Source: Rhizobium sp. SSA_523 (GTDB lineage: Bacteria; Pseudomonadota; Alphaproteobacteria; Rhizobiales; Rhizobiaceae). From it: 64,000 nucleotides of DNA. Of the stretch, positions 1-11,574 are shown piece after piece; the stretch's first letter is position 1, and every line of letters begins with the position of its first letter. The position numbers and the translations under genes were made by a program. The stretch spans positions 3,280,501 through 3,344,500 of the forward strand of contig NZ_CP129382.1 of NCBI RefSeq assembly GCF_030435705.1, given 5' to 3'. A model generated the notes under the pieces. The model saw only the letters and a program-made list of their open reading frames with translations. It searched no databases and was not told the origin of the DNA.

Positions 1-290
1 CCAAGCTGGAAAGCGAAGCGGGGATTCTTGGTTGCCTCGAAGGCGACACGACAGGCCGTTGCAGCGCTGGCATCGACTTCATTGATGGCGACCGGGCTAT
101 AGGCCGGATTGCGGTCACGGTCGAAAGGGCTGCCAGCCAGGCGATCGCACTGGTCCTGCATTTCCTTCACAGCGACCGTTTGTGCGGGCTCGCGGGCTTG
201 TGGTGCAACGGTCAGGGCAGACAGGGTCAGGATCGTACCTGCACAAAGGCAAGCAAAACTCGTCAGCTGCTGCGAGGAACGGCTGTTCAT
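1..290 (-). CDS. Sel1-type secreted protein, N-terminal fragment
   Basis: Reverse-strand ORF that runs off the left edge; about 96 N-terminal residues are visible. It starts at an ATG (290-288) behind GGAGACTAAGG. Residues 12-33 form a hydrophobic signal-like segment (CLCAGTILTLSALTVAP). After that comes a block beginning CDRLAGSPFD and ending NPRFAFQLG. I recognise this as the leader usually found before Sel1/TPR-like repeats in rhizobial secreted proteins; the repeats themselves would lie outside the window. Function cannot be assigned. A protein-interaction scaffold is the usual role for Sel1 repeats, but that is family inference. Confidence 0.6.
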   Translation of the reverse strand, partial: MNSRSSQQLTSFACLCAGTILTLSALTVAPQAREPAQTVAVKEMQDQCDRLAGSPFDRDRNPAYSPVAINEVDASAATACRVAFEATKNPRFAFQL

Positions 291-527
291 CCTTAGTCTC
301 CGATGTCTTTATCTTCAGATTTGTTTAACGAACGCGGAAATCGGCAGACGGTTCCTCTTTATTGCAGCGTTCACATCTAGATGATCAGGTTTCTGGCGTT
401 ATTTGCCGCCGACGACGCGTTCCCGGCGAGCCCGGCTTCTCGCGGTATGCGTCGACGCAACAGGTTCCCATGATCGCGGTTTCGTATTAGAGCGAGGGTC
501 GACAGGATCAGGAACTTGGGAAGTCTT

Positions 528-1565
528 ATGAAGACCATCAGCATTCGCCGCCCGGACGATTGGCATCTTCACCTGCGGGACGGCGCCGTCCTTGCCGGCG
601 TCGTCGGCGATAGCAGCCGGCATTTCGGACGTGCCATCATCATGCCGAACCTGGTGCCGCCGGTGGTAACGACCCAGGATGCCAAGGCCTATCGCGATCG
701 TATCCTCGCCGCGGTGCCGGCAGACCATCGCTTCGAACCGCTGATGACGCTCTACCTGACCGAACAGACCAATGCTGACGATGTGGAAGAGGGCAAGCGC
801 TCCGGCCTGATCACCGCCGTCAAGCTCTACCCCGCCGGGGCCACCACCAATTCCCATGGCGGGGTGCGCGACCTCGACAAGGTCATGCCTGTCCTGGAGC
901 GAATGGCCAGGATCGGCCTCACGCTTTGCGTTCACGGCGAGGTGACGACGCCGGAGGTCGACATATTCGACCGCGAAGCCGTCTTCATCGAGGAAAAGCT
1001 CGATCTCATTCGCCGTCGCCTGCCCGAGCTGCGCGTCACCATGGAACATGTCACGACAAAGGAGGGCATTGATTACATCCTTGCCGCCGATCGCAATCTG
1101 GCGGGCTCCATCACCACCCATCACCTGATCATCAATCGCAACGACATTCTCGTCGGGGGCATTCGCCCGCATTACTTCTGCCTGCCCGTCGCCAAGCGCG
1201 AGCATCATCGGCAGGCCCTGCGCAAGGCGGCGACCTCGGGCGATCAGCGCTTCTTCCTCGGCACCGATTCCGCCCCGCATGTCGATCCCCTCAAGGAATG
1301 CGCCTGCGGCTGTGCCGGCATCTATACGTCGATCAACACGATGAGCTGTCTGGCGCATGTCTTCGAAGAGGAGAATGCTCTGGATCGGCTGGAAGCATTT
1401 GCGTCGCTGAACGGTCCAGCCTGGTACGGACTGCCAGCCAATGAAGAGACGATCGTGCTCGAAAAACAGCCCGATCCGATTGTCTATCCCGCCAAGATCG
1501 ACACGGATGCAGGTCCCATTACTGTCTTTGACCCCAAATTTCCTTTGCATTGGGCCGTTCGGTAA
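528..1565 (+). CDS. pyrC: dihydroorotase, class II
   Basis: Third step of de novo pyrimidine synthesis: reversible cyclisation of N-carbamoyl-aspartate to dihydroorotate, in the cytoplasm. 345 aa, matching the ~348 aa of E. coli-type PyrC. Visible features are the metal-binding HLHLRDG near the N-terminus, the carbamylated-lysine context [13 protein letters not shown], further metal/substrate motifs CVHGEV, EHVTT and HHLIINRND, and the late catalytic Asp in [10 protein letters not shown] chose ATG 528 over TTG 516 because [13 protein letters not shown] is the natural N-terminus and GGAA lies upstream. pyrE follows about 1.35 kb downstream and pyrD is at 49.6 kb. Confidence 0.96.
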   Translation: MKTISIRRPDDWHLHLRDGAVLAGVVGDSSRHFGRAIIMPNLVPPVVTTQDAKAYRDRILAAVPADHRFEPLMTLYLTEQTNADDVEEGKRSGLITAVKLYPAGATTNSHGGVRDLDKVMPVLERMARIGLTLCVHGEVTTPEVDIFDREAVFIEEKLDLIRRRLPELRVTMEHVTTKEGIDYILAADRNLAGSITTHHLIINRNDILVGGIRPHYFCLPVAKREHHRQALRKAATSGDQRFFLGTDSAPHVDPLKECACGCAGIYTSINTMSCLAHVFEEENALDRLEAFASLNGPAWYGLPANEETIVLEKQPDPIVYPAKIDTDAGPITVFDPKFPLHWAVR

Positions 1566-1670
1566 ATCGAAATTTGTCTTTTATTCTCCCGTTCGCGGTA
1601 ATGAATCCGTTAGGATTTGAGGCGTAGCTTCACCTGCGACGGGATGCTGTGTGCGTCTAACGGGGGCATG

Positions 1671-2843
1671 ATGCTGGATTACAAAACACTTCTCGTGTCG
1701 CTGGGCGTGTCGGCTGTTTGCCTACTCCTGACCCTGATGGGCACCTGGATGGCCCGTCGCCGAGACGGCTTTCTGCTGACATGGGTGATCGGGCTCGCCT
1801 TTCTCGTGCCCGGCATTTTCTCCTATTCCTATTATGCCCAGTATCCGACGGCGCTGGTGGGCTTTGTGTGCACCAGCCTAATGTTGATCGGCTTTGCCAT
1901 CATCTATTCGGCCTCGATCCAGTTCTGCCATGGCGGATCCCCCTTGCGCTCGATCCTCATCTGGTCGGCGCTCTCCATCCTGTTCACCGGCCCGCCAATG
2001 CTCTCAGGGTTTGACGGCATTGCCTTCATCAGCCTCAATGCCTGGGCCGCGCTCCTGCTATTTGCCACGGCCCTGGTCTTCTGGAGGGGCAGGCAAGAGG
2101 CAACAGGGCCGCTGAGCGGCATGGCTGGCCTCTATGCCCTGACGGGCATCTCCTTCCTCCTGTGCGGTATCGTCCTGCTGCACGACGGGCGATGGGTTCT
2201 CGGCCACGCGCCCGAGAACTGGGCGGAGAATCTCAATATCGCCATCAGCATTGCGGGCATGACAGGCGTCGGCGCCATGTCTTTGATGGTGCATCAGGCG
2301 CGGATCACCGAACATCATCGCCGCGAGGCCCTGACGGATTCGCTGACCGGCCTTCGCAACCGTCGCGCCCTGTTCGGCCTGCATGAAACGCAGGTCTTTA
2401 CGCATCAGATGGCGGTCATCGTCTTCGATATCGACCGCTTCAAATCCATCAATGATCAATATGGCCATGCCGTCGGCGACTCCGTGATCCGGGCCCTGGC
2501 GCAGGAGCTCGGTGCCTCCGTCGGGCTCAGCACGACGGCGCGGCTGGGCGGCGAGGAATTCGCTGCCGTCGTCAGGTCCTCGGCGCCGGGCTATGCCGAA
2601 TGGCTGGCGGAGCGCATTCGCAAGAGCTTTTCCGAACGCGAGATTCGCATCGATTCCCATGTGATCCGCGCCACGGTCAGTGCCGGCATTGCCTATGGCG
2701 ATCCCGAGGGGCGCAGCTTCGAGGGCATGCTGAGCGCGGCCGACAGCGCGCTCTATCTGGCCAAGCGCAATGGCCGCAACCGGGTGGAAATTGCCCGCCC
2801 GCCCGTCGATGCCATGCTCGCCGGCGAAAGGTCCACCGCCTGA
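1671..2843 (+). CDS. membrane diguanylate cyclase (GGDEF)
   Basis: 390 aa. Residues 1 to ~220 contain six or seven hydrophobic segments, so an integral membrane sensor. A GGDEF domain follows, beginning near [12 protein letters not shown] with [11 protein letters not shown] and the active site GGEEF (about residue 292, in [10 protein letters not shown]). Expected activity is c-di-GMP synthesis from two GTP. The RxxD inhibitory site normally just before GGEEF is absent (GLSTTA is there), so classical product inhibition is unlikely. ATG 1671 is chosen because GGGGG sits 4 nt upstream; ATG 1668 is possible. It sits between pyrC and pyrE on the same strand. The sensed signal is unknown. Confidence 0.9.
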   Translation: MLDYKTLLVSLGVSAVCLLLTLMGTWMARRRDGFLLTWVIGLAFLVPGIFSYSYYAQYPTALVGFVCTSLMLIGFAIIYSASIQFCHGGSPLRSILIWSALSILFTGPPMLSGFDGIAFISLNAWAALLLFATALVFWRGRQEATGPLSGMAGLYALTGISFLLCGIVLLHDGRWVLGHAPENWAENLNIAISIAGMTGVGAMSLMVHQARITEHHRREALTDSLTGLRNRRALFGLHETQVFTHQMAVIVFDIDRFKSINDQYGHAVGDSVIRALAQELGASVGLSTTARLGGEEFAAVVRSSAPGYAEWLAERIRKSFSEREIRIDSHVIRATVSAGIAYGDPEGRSFEGMLSAADSALYLAKRNGRNRVEIARPPVDAMLAGERSTA

Positions 2844-2916
2844 GCGTTCAGACCGCTGGTCTACCGCTTCCGATGCTGCTATTGCCGCCGCAGGCAAATG
2901 GATGACGGAGAGCAGC

Positions 2917-3615
2917 ATGATCCAGATGATTTACCCAGACCGCGCGCTCATGGCCGAATTGATGGCCAAGATGCTGTGGGAAATCGGCGCGGTGCATTTC
3001 AATGCGGCACAGCCCTACAGACTGGCATCCGGCATGGCGAGCCCCGTCTATATCGATTGCCGCAAGCTTCTGTCCTATCCCCGGATCCGCTCCTCCATCA
3101 TGGATTTTGCCGCCTCCAGCGTGATGCGCGATGCAGGCTTCGAAGCCTTCGACTGCATTGCCGGCGGCGAGACGGCCGGCATTCCCTTTGCCGCCTTGCT
3201 GGCCGATCGTCTTGGTCTGCCGATGATCTATGTCCGCAAGAAGCCGAAGGGACACGGCCGCAACGCGCAGATCGAGGGCCACCTGCCGCAGGGCGCGCGT
3301 GTCCTGGTGATCGAGGATCTGACAACGGCCGGCGGCAGCATGTTCACCTTCATCGATGCCATTCGTGCAGCGGGCGGCGTGGTGGATCACGGCATGGCGC
3401 TGTTCTTCTACGGTATCTTCCCCGAGGCCCAGCAGCGCTTCCGGCATGGCGGGGTCAAGCTGCACCATATCGCCACCTGGCGGGAGGTGCTGAGCGCGGC
3501 ACGCGAAGGGAAACTGTTTGACGAAAAGACCCTCTCCGAGGTCGAGAGCTTCCTCGATGCGCCGCTCGAATGGTCGGCCCGCAATGGCGGCGTCGGCGCC
3601 CTGCCTGTTGCCTGA
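2917..3615 (+). CDS. pyrE: orotate phosphoribosyltransferase
   Basis: Transfers the phosphoribosyl group of PRPP to orotate to give OMP, the fifth step of pyrimidine synthesis. 232 aa, the usual size of the rhizobial enzyme. The N-terminus [15 protein letters not shown] and the sequence [15 protein letters not shown] are typical. The PRPP-binding loop is [14 protein letters not shown], and [14 protein letters not shown] forms the flexible catalytic loop. Start ATG 2917 has GGAG 6 nt upstream (2907-2910); the longer in-frame extension overlaps the diguanylate cyclase gene and is not needed. Confidence 0.96.
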   Translation: MIQMIYPDRALMAELMAKMLWEIGAVHFNAAQPYRLASGMASPVYIDCRKLLSYPRIRSSIMDFAASSVMRDAGFEAFDCIAGGETAGIPFAALLADRLGLPMIYVRKKPKGHGRNAQIEGHLPQGARVLVIEDLTTAGGSMFTFIDAIRAAGGVVDHGMALFFYGIFPEAQQRFRHGGVKLHHIATWREVLSAAREGKLFDEKTLSEVESFLDAPLEWSARNGGVGALPVA

Positions 3616-3715
3616 TGTCAAGAGTGCTGGATCGCGCGCATCGCATCTGGTGTTTTGCGCGCGGCTGATCTAATCGATTGAAGAACAGCCCTGTGGTGTG
3701 AGGAGGAGGACAAAG

Positions 3716-4642
3716 ATGATCTTGTGCTGCGGCGAAGCCCTTATCGACATGTTGCCGCGCGAGACGACCCGCGGCGAAAATGGGTTCGCCCCCTATGCCG
3801 GCGGCGCCATCTTCAATACAGCCATTGCTCTTGGCCGGCTGGGCCAGCCGACGGGTTTCTTTACCGGTCTTTCCGACGACATGATGGGCGATATCCTGCG
3901 GCAGACGCTGAAGGACAGTCATGTCGATGCGCGTTTCTGTGCCATATCCTCGCGGCCTACCACCATCGCCTTCGTCAAGCTCGTCGACGGCCAGGCGACC
4001 TATGCCTTCTATGATGAAGGGACGGCAGGTCGAATGCTGTCGCGCGAGGATCTGCCGGAGCTAGGATCCGAGATCGAGGCCATGCATTTCGGCGCGATCA
4101 GCCTTATTCCGGAACCCTGCGGCGAAACCTATGAGACGCTGATGGCGCGCGAATATACGCGCAGGGTCATCTCCTTCGACCCCAACATCCGCCCGGGCTT
4201 CATCAAGGACAAGGCCAAGCACCATGCGCGCGTCGCCCGGATGGCCGCCATGTCGGATATCATCAAGTTCTCAGATGAGGATCTCGAATGGTTCGGCATG
4301 GAGGGTGACCATGATACTCTGGCAAACTACTGGCTGGGCCAGGGGGCGAAGCTCGTGGTGATCACCCGGGGTGCCGAGGGCGCCATAGGGTATTCGCAGG
4401 CCGAGAAGGTCGTCGTTCCAAGCGAAAGGGTCACTGTCGTCGATACGGTCGGCGCCGGCGACACGTTCGACGCGGGCATACTGGCTTCGCTAAAGCGGCA
4501 GAACCTTCTCACCAAAGAGCAGGTGGCCAATCTCTCGGATCAGGCCATCAGGGATGCCCTGACGCTGGGTGCGAAAGCGGCCGCCGTCACCGTCTCACGC
4601 GCAGGTGCAAACCCGCCCTTCGCGCATGAAATCGGCCTTTGA
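3716..4642 (+). CDS. frk: fructokinase (PfkB/ribokinase family)
   Basis: 308 aa sugar kinase, expected to phosphorylate fructose to fructose-6-phosphate with ATP. PfkB signatures are present: an N-terminal PYAGGAIFNTAIALGRLG block and the C-terminal DTVGAGDTFDAG motif with the catalytic Asp. The start ATG follows a strong AGGAGGAGGA site at 3701-3710. The sequence resembles rhizobial Frk proteins more than ribokinase or KdgK, but substrate specificity within PfkB is hard to call by eye. It pairs logically with pgi nearby, because fructose-6-phosphate enters Entner-Doudoroff flux through Pgi. Confidence 0.85.
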   Translation: MILCCGEALIDMLPRETTRGENGFAPYAGGAIFNTAIALGRLGQPTGFFTGLSDDMMGDILRQTLKDSHVDARFCAISSRPTTIAFVKLVDGQATYAFYDEGTAGRMLSREDLPELGSEIEAMHFGAISLIPEPCGETYETLMAREYTRRVISFDPNIRPGFIKDKAKHHARVARMAAMSDIIKFSDEDLEWFGMEGDHDTLANYWLGQGAKLVVITRGAEGAIGYSQAEKVVVPSERVTVVDTVGAGDTFDAGILASLKRQNLLTKEQVANLSDQAIRDALTLGAKAAAVTVSRAGANPPFAHEIGL

Positions 4643-4886
4643 CGCCGACCGGTCTCCTCGATCCCGCATAGGCCTGACGAAAGCGGCCCATGGCTGCCGA
4701 GGCCTGTGCGGAGGGCTTGGCGCTGAAAATTGTCCGGACAGGCCACGACGCTGCAATAAATTTCTCCGGGTCGGATGGTTGGCGCAATAGCGTCTGTTGA
4801 AAATGTGGGCGGGAAGCCCATAATTTCATCATCACTTTGCGAGCGCGGCCCCTGGCTATCCTCGCCCTCCTCAAGGACCCTTCAAA

Positions 4887-6236
4887 ATGTCTCCATCTCC
4901 CGCCCGGGCTCACAAACCCATTTATGCCTCGTTCGGCTTTCAGGTGGTCGCCGCGATGATCATCGGCTTGATGCTTGGCTATGTCGCACGTCAGATGGGA
5001 CCGGTGGAGACCGGTCCGAACTGGCTCGTGCAGACTCTGGCCACCATCGGCTCGATTTTCGTCCAGCTGCTGCGCGCCCTGGTGCCGCTGCTGATCTTTA
5101 CCGCCATCGTGGCGAGCATTGCCAATCTGCGCGAGCTGAACAATGCGGCCCGCCTCGTCGGCCAGACCCTGCTTTGGTTCGCGATCACGGCTTTGATCTC
5201 CGTCATGATCGGGATCACCCTCGGCTTGCTCATCCAGCCTGGTCTCAATACCGGCCTTGCCGAAACAGCGGCGGCAGCGCCGTCCAGCACCGGTTCCTGG
5301 CTTGATTTCCTGAAGGGCCTCATACCTGCCAACCTTCTCGGACTGCAGGCCTCCACCAAGGTGACGGCGGGCGGTGCGACAACGGCGCTCAGCTTCAACG
5401 TGCTGCAGATCCTCGTCGTGTCGATCGCCATCGGCATTGCCGCCCTGCAGGTGGGCGAAAAGGCCGAACCCTTCCTCGCCTTCAACCGTTCGCTGCTGGC
5501 CATCACCCGCAAGATCTTGTGGTGGGTCATCCGCCTGACGCCGATCGGGACGATCGGTCTGCTCGGCAACGCCGTTGCCGTCTATGGCTGGGAGGCGCTG
5601 GCCTCGCTCGGCTGGTTCTCGGCGGCCATCTATATCGGCCTCGCCCTTGTACTCTTCGTCGTCTACCCGATCCTGCTTAGCATCCACGGCCTCAACCCGT
5701 TGCGCTTCTTCTCCTCCGCCTGGCCGGCGATCCAGCTGGCTTTCGTCTCCCGCTCGTCGATCGGCACCCTGCCGGTGACCGAGCAGGTCACGGAGCGCAA
5801 TCTCGGGGTTCCGCGCGAATATGCGGCCTTCGCCGTGCCGCTCGGGGCAACGACCAAGATGGACGGCTGCGCTGCCATCTATCCGGCCATTTCAGCCATC
5901 TTCGTGGCGCAGTTCTACGGCGTTCCGCTCGGCATACAGGAATATCTGCTGATCGTCTTCGTCTCGGTTCTCGGCTCGGCCGCCACGGCGGGTCTGACCG
6001 GCGCAACCGTCATGCTGACATTGACGCTCTCGACGCTGGGCCTGCCGCTGCAGGGCGTCGGCCTCTTGCTGGCCGTCGATCCCATTCTCGATATGGGCCG
6101 CACAGCCGTCAACGTTGCCGGCCAGGCACTGGTGCCGACACTGGTTGCCAAGCGCCAGGGCATTCTCGACCAGACGGCCTATGATCGTCAGGAAGGCATC
6201 GACGCGCTGGATCCGGTGGCCGTGCCGGCAGAATGA
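4887..6236 (+). CDS. dicarboxylate/amino acid:cation symporter
   Basis: 449 aa, highly hydrophobic throughout: a secondary transporter of the DAACS family (DctA/GltP/SstT relatives). The family hallmarks are a serine-rich re-entrant loop followed by TLPVT (SRSSIGTLPVTEQV) and the substrate/cation site PLGATTKMDGCAAIY, matching the canonical GATxNMDG. It imports C4-dicarboxylates or acidic/neutral amino acids with Na+ or H+; the substrate is not resolvable here. AAGGA lies just upstream of the ATG. It is convergent with pgi, with a palindromic terminator between them. Confidence 0.9.
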   Translation: MSPSPARAHKPIYASFGFQVVAAMIIGLMLGYVARQMGPVETGPNWLVQTLATIGSIFVQLLRALVPLLIFTAIVASIANLRELNNAARLVGQTLLWFAITALISVMIGITLGLLIQPGLNTGLAETAAAAPSSTGSWLDFLKGLIPANLLGLQASTKVTAGGATTALSFNVLQILVVSIAIGIAALQVGEKAEPFLAFNRSLLAITRKILWWVIRLTPIGTIGLLGNAVAVYGWEALASLGWFSAAIYIGLALVLFVVYPILLSIHGLNPLRFFSSAWPAIQLAFVSRSSIGTLPVTEQVTERNLGVPREYAAFAVPLGATTKMDGCAAIYPAISAIFVAQFYGVPLGIQEYLLIVFVSVLGSAATAGLTGATVMLTLTLSTLGLPLQGVGLLLAVDPILDMGRTAVNVAGQALVPTLVAKRQGILDQTAYDRQEGIDALDPVAVPAE

Positions 6237-6306
6237 GCACCGGGAAGGGCTATGCCGGCAGGCTGCCACTCCATCAAGCAATGCCATCAAGGAATGCCTG
6301 CCCGGA

Positions 6307-6364
6307 GTGACAGCCTGGATGACAGCCAGGCGTGACAGCCTGGATGACAGCCGGGCGTGACAGG
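6307..6364. repeat. 25-bp tandem repeat, 2.3 copies
   Basis: Unit 1 (6307-6331) and unit 2 (6332-6356) differ at one base, and a third partial unit begins at 6357. Each unit is itself two variants of TGACAGCCNGG, so the array is five ~12-13 bp half-units. It lies in the 3' spacer between the convergent symporter and pgi genes, where no promoter is expected. Confidence 0.85.
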
Positions 6365-6400
6365 CTGCGACGCGCTTCCTTTGGCATCCCAGAAATTAAG

Positions 6401-6428
6401 GGCCGGCTGCTATGCAAGCCGGCCTTTT
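6401..6428. terminator. intrinsic terminator between convergent genes
   Basis: Perfect 8-bp stem GGCCGGCT / AGCCGGCC with an 8-nt loop, followed on the + strand by TTTT. It lies 165 bp after the symporter stop and 30 bp after the pgi stop on the other strand, so it can serve both. Confidence 0.75.
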
Positions 6429-6457
6429 CGTCTGGCTCTTGTTCGGCGGTGGCCGGC

Positions 6458-8074
<1,617 letters not shown>

Positions 8075-8149
8075 GGCACTCCTCACGGGTCATAATGGGT
8101 GAGACGAACCTATTCGCTTTCCCCGGCAAATCAAGCGCGCGGCATTCGC

Positions 8150-9409
8150 TTACTGCCCGACCGCCGTCTGCAGCGTACCGCCCAGACTTGCACCGAAACG
8201 GTTGATCTGATCGTCATAGGTGCGGCGCGTATTGGGATCGAAAATGGCGATCGGGGCGCTCACGGCAACGCTTGCAGCACTACCGACCGTTTGCGCAGTG
8301 CCGATGGCGAGCGCGCCCAGGCCCTCGCCAAGGCCCACATTCGAATCCGTCACCGTCTGGCCGGCGATCAGCCGGTTGCCGAGGAGCTTCACCACATAGG
8401 GGCTCTCGGCAAATTTACCGTGATTGAGCGGATCGCCGCTGCGCAGCGCCGTCAGGTCGAGGACGGTGATTCCCGCCGTTTCCAGCTGCGACCGATAGGG
8501 TTCCTGCGTCGGGTCGATCTGCCCCAACCGGTCGACATTGCCGGAAATGCGCTTGGATAGCTGCAGCGCACGATCATCCCTCGATACGAAGAGCGAAAAT
8601 TTCGGTCTCGGCTGGCCGATCTCGTCCAATTGCTGGCCGAAGACGTCCACATCGAGATCGGGAGATGCGAGGATCACGTTCTGGATCTTGCGAGCCACCT
8701 TGCCGTCGCGGATCGCCATCTGGCGAAGGGCCTCGACCGTCAGCCATGATCCCATGGAATGGGCCATGATCGTCACTTCATCGACGGCCGGATCATGAGC
8801 GACCTGGCGCAGCAGCGTTTCCAGCGCATCACGCGAGTAATTGGCGCTTTCCTTGTCGTAATTATAGGCAAAGATACTGCCGCGCGAGGGCCAGGTGAAC
8901 AGGATGGGCGCAACATCGGCGCCGCTATCATGAACGATCTGGGCAAAACGATAGACGGCATCCTCATACTGGTTGTTGAAGCCATGGATGAAGACAAGCA
9001 CGCGCCGGCTTTTCGGCAGATGCGACTTCAGCCATCGGCCCGCCGCCGGAACCGTGAGCGGTTCGACTGCGATGGTGGCGAATTCCTTTGCCGGATCGGC
9101 CGGCAGGCGCCGCGGCCACTGCACCTGTCCGACCTGGCGGTTGCTGGCCGGCGGTATGGATACCTGGATCTCGGTGATCTCCGGCTGCTTGCCACGCTCG
9201 CCGGAAAACAGGAAGCCCGGCCGGTTCGAGGCCTGGCGCGTCGTTGCAACCATGATGTCGACGCGAGACGCGCCGGCAATATTGACCTTTTCCGGGATCA
9301 AGACGCCCTCAGCGCGGCTGACGCAACCGCATAGCATCATCATCATCAGCAGCATTATCGAAATCGGGCAGACCGATCGGCCGGGGGCAGGGGAATAGAC
9401 TTTCGGCAC
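8150..9409 (-). CDS. alpha/beta hydrolase, DUF900 type, probable lipoprotein
   Basis: About 419 aa from the GTG at 9409, which has AGGA about 8 nt upstream; the N-terminal call is uncertain because the frame stays open to 9586. A hydrophobic run LLMMMMLCGC looks like a lipoprotein signal with Cys as the lipid site. The body has the hydrolase oxyanion strand VLVFIHGFNN, FTWPSRGS, and the nucleophile elbow IMAHSMGSW with the catalytic Ser. DUF900 proteins are serine esterase-like, and no substrate is known. The C-terminal ~90 residues are low complexity and alanine/glycine rich. It lies directly upstream of pgi on the same strand, 75 bp apart. Confidence 0.8.
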   Translation of the reverse strand: MPKVYSPAPGRSVCPISIMLLMMMMLCGCVSRAEGVLIPEKVNIAGASRVDIMVATTRQASNRPGFLFSGERGKQPEITEIQVSIPPASNRQVGQVQWPRRLPADPAKEFATIAVEPLTVPAAGRWLKSHLPKSRRVLVFIHGFNNQYEDAVYRFAQIVHDSGADVAPILFTWPSRGSIFAYNYDKESANYSRDALETLLRQVAHDPAVDEVTIMAHSMGSWLTVEALRQMAIRDGKVARKIQNVILASPDLDVDVFGQQLDEIGQPRPKFSLFVSRDDRALQLSKRISGNVDRLGQIDPTQEPYRSQLETAGITVLDLTALRSGDPLNHGKFAESPYVVKLLGNRLIAGQTVTDSNVGLGEGLGALAIGTAQTVGSAASVAVSAPIAIFDPNTRRTYDDQINRFGASLGGTLQTAVGQ

Positions 9410-9527
9410 GACGCATCCTGGCTCAATTGGCGGCCGATCGACCTTCCTTCGTGTAGACGGTCTATCGGAACGGCCGCCGGGCGTCCATCCTGCGCCAATC
9501 ACTATTCGTGACGATAATCCACAAGCA

Positions 9528-11231
9528 TCACTTTGGGCGCAGCTCCCGGCGCAGGATCTTGCCGACCGGCGTCTTCGGCAAGTCATCGCGGAATTCGATG
9601 AAGCGGGGTCGCTTGTAATTGGTCAGGTTCTCGGCGCAATGGGCCTTGAGATCGGCTTCCGTCAAGGCCGCATTGCGTTTGACGACGAAGAGTTTGACCG
9701 CCTCGCCGGAATTCGCGTCCGGTATGCCGACGGCCGCGCATTCCAGCACGCCGGGATGCATGGCGGCCACCTCTTCCACCTCGTTCGGATAGACGTTGAA
9801 GCCGGACACCAGGATCATGTCCTTCTTGCGATCGACGATCTTGGTGAAGCCCCGTTCGTCCATGAAACCCATATCGCCGGTTCTGAAAAAGCCGTCATCG
9901 GTCATGGCTTTTGCCGTTTCATCAGGCCTTTTCCAGTAGCCGGCCATCACCTGCGGCCCGCGAATGCAGATCTCGCCCACTTCGCCGAAGGAAAGCGCAT
10001 TGCCGTCATCATCGCGAATGCTGACATCTGTCGAGGGAACGGGCAGGCCGATGGTGCCGGTGAACTCGGTGGTGTCGATCCGGTTTGCGGTAGCGACCGG
10101 CGAGGTCTCCGACAGGCCGTAGCCTTCGGTGATCGGGCAGCCGGTCATCATGTGCCAGCGCTCCGCCACCGGCCTCTGCACAGCCATGCCGCCGCCGAAG
10201 ACCATCAGCAGCGACGAGTGATCGATCTTCTGGAAGTCGGCATTGTTCATCAGGGCATTGAACAGGGTGTTGAGGCCCGGGAAGATATGGATCTTGTGCT
10301 GGGCAATCTCCTTCACCAAAGCAGGCAGGTCACGCGGATTGGCAATCAGCACATTATGCGCGCCGAGCGTTACGCCCATCAGCGAATTCACCGTCAGCGC
10401 AAAGATATGATAGAGCGGGAGCGCGCACAGGAAGGTCAGCACGTCCGGGCGATTGCGCGACAGGAAGGCGCTTTCCAGCCACAGGGCCATCTGCTCCTTG
10501 TTGGACAGGAGATTGCGATGGGTGAGCATGGCGCCCTTGGAAATGCCTGTCGTCCCGCCCGTATATTGCAGGAATGCGATATCATCGAGGTCGCTGTCCA
10601 GAGCCGTCAGCTGCTTGCCGCGCCCGGCCTCGAAGACGCTCTTGAAGCTCAAGGCGGTCGGAATGGAGAAGGCGGGCACGAGCTTCTTGACCCGGCGCAC
10701 GATGAAATTCACGATATGGCCCTTGAGGCCCAGCATGTCGCCCATGCTGGTAATGACCACATGTTTCACATCGGTGCGGCCAACTACCTGCTCCACGGTA
10801 TGGGCGAAATTTTCCAGAACGAAGATTGCCCGGGCGCCCGAATCGTTCAGCTGATGCTCCAGCTCGCGCGGTGTGTAGAGGGGGTTGACGTTGACCACCA
10901 CCAGGCCCGCCCGCAAAATGCCGTAGACGGCTACCGGATTCTGCAGGATGTTCGGCATCATGACGGCCACACGGTCGCCCTTGGCAAGGCCGAGCGATTG
11001 CAGCCAGGCGGCGATGCGCCGGGTGGCCTCTTCCAATTCGCTGAAAGTGATCGTCTTGCCCATGCTGGTGAAGGCCGGCCGGCTCGCAAAGCGGCTGCAG
11101 CAATCCTCGAAGAGCTGGCCGATCGACCGGTGCGCGAGCGGGGGTAATTCCGCTGGAACCGAGGGCGGATAGGCGTTCAGCCATACCTTCGTCGCCGCCG
11201 GCTGTGTCTGTGCTTTGGAAACATCGTTCAT
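9528..11231 (-). CDS. fadD: long-chain fatty acid-CoA ligase
   Basis: 567 aa acyl-adenylate-forming enzyme that activates fatty acids to acyl-CoA for beta-oxidation or lipid recycling. The P-loop-like motif is YTGGTTGISKGAMLTH. EGYGLSETSP, RTGDMGFMDERGF, and the C-terminal catalytic lysine context TPVGKILRREL are all present and in order. The start is ATG 11231 with AGGAGGAGC 6 nt upstream; the 9-residue longer frame contains that ribosome site and is rejected. A palindrome in the upstream spacer is a candidate operator. Confidence 0.93.
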   Translation of the reverse strand: MNDVSKAQTQPAATKVWLNAYPPSVPAELPPLAHRSIGQLFEDCCSRFASRPAFTSMGKTITFSELEEATRRIAAWLQSLGLAKGDRVAVMMPNILQNPVAVYGILRAGLVVVNVNPLYTPRELEHQLNDSGARAIFVLENFAHTVEQVVGRTDVKHVVITSMGDMLGLKGHIVNFIVRRVKKLVPAFSIPTALSFKSVFEAGRGKQLTALDSDLDDIAFLQYTGGTTGISKGAMLTHRNLLSNKEQMALWLESAFLSRNRPDVLTFLCALPLYHIFALTVNSLMGVTLGAHNVLIANPRDLPALVKEIAQHKIHIFPGLNTLFNALMNNADFQKIDHSSLLMVFGGGMAVQRPVAERWHMMTGCPITEGYGLSETSPVATANRIDTTEFTGTIGLPVPSTDVSIRDDDGNALSFGEVGEICIRGPQVMAGYWKRPDETAKAMTDDGFFRTGDMGFMDERGFTKIVDRKKDMILVSGFNVYPNEVEEVAAMHPGVLECAAVGIPDANSGEAVKLFVVKRNAALTEADLKAHCAENLTNYKRPRFIEFRDDLPKTPVGKILRRELRPK

Positions 11232-11574
11232 CGCGGCAGCTCCTCCTGATTGTGCCATGCGCGACAGGCCTCCACTCCCACTGCGCAGACACTATTGATC
11301 CTGGTCAAGATAGACCCCTAACCCCTTCACGCTAAATAACTTTGACGTAAACGTCAATCGGATGCAGAGGCCCGGAGGTCAAAATTTGGAACCTCGACGG
11401 CGTCCCGGCGTTTTCCAAGTCCAGTGCCTCGTATCGAAGATCAATACGGATGTTCGAAGAATATGGGTCACGGAGATACGGACTTGGAGTGTCACTTTTG
11501 TGTCCAGACCGGGCGCAGGGCACTCTCTCAGAAGCTTTGCCGATTGGCAGGGCTGAAGAAGAAGGAGATGTCAC
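11232..11574. other. divergent spacer between fadD and PRC-barrel gene
   Basis: 343 bp without a gene. It holds the palindrome at 11342-11357 and, by position, the promoters of both divergent genes. I see no convincing -35/-10 pair and no RNA gene. AAGGAG at the right end is the ribosome site of the PRC-barrel gene. Confidence 0.6.
11342..11357. promoter_or_regulatory. palindromic operator candidate
   Basis: TTGACGT-AA-ACGTCAA is a perfect 7-bp inverted repeat with a 2-bp centre, 111 bp upstream of the fadD start. The shape resembles operators of MerR-family regulators of acyl-CoA/branched-chain catabolism (LiuR type, as I recall that consensus). The regulator itself is not in this window, so assignment to fadD control is inference. 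Confidence 0.5.

Noticed and set aside
516..527. TTG start for pyrC
   Set aside because: ATG 528 matches the family N-terminus and has its own upstream GGAA.
4587..5687. 366-aa minus-strand frame over the symporter
   Set aside because: Charged, low-complexity shadow of a conserved membrane protein gene.
6307..6364. Repeats resembling PhoB half-sites (TGACAG)
   Set aside because: Spacing is 12-13 bp and the location is between convergent gene ends.
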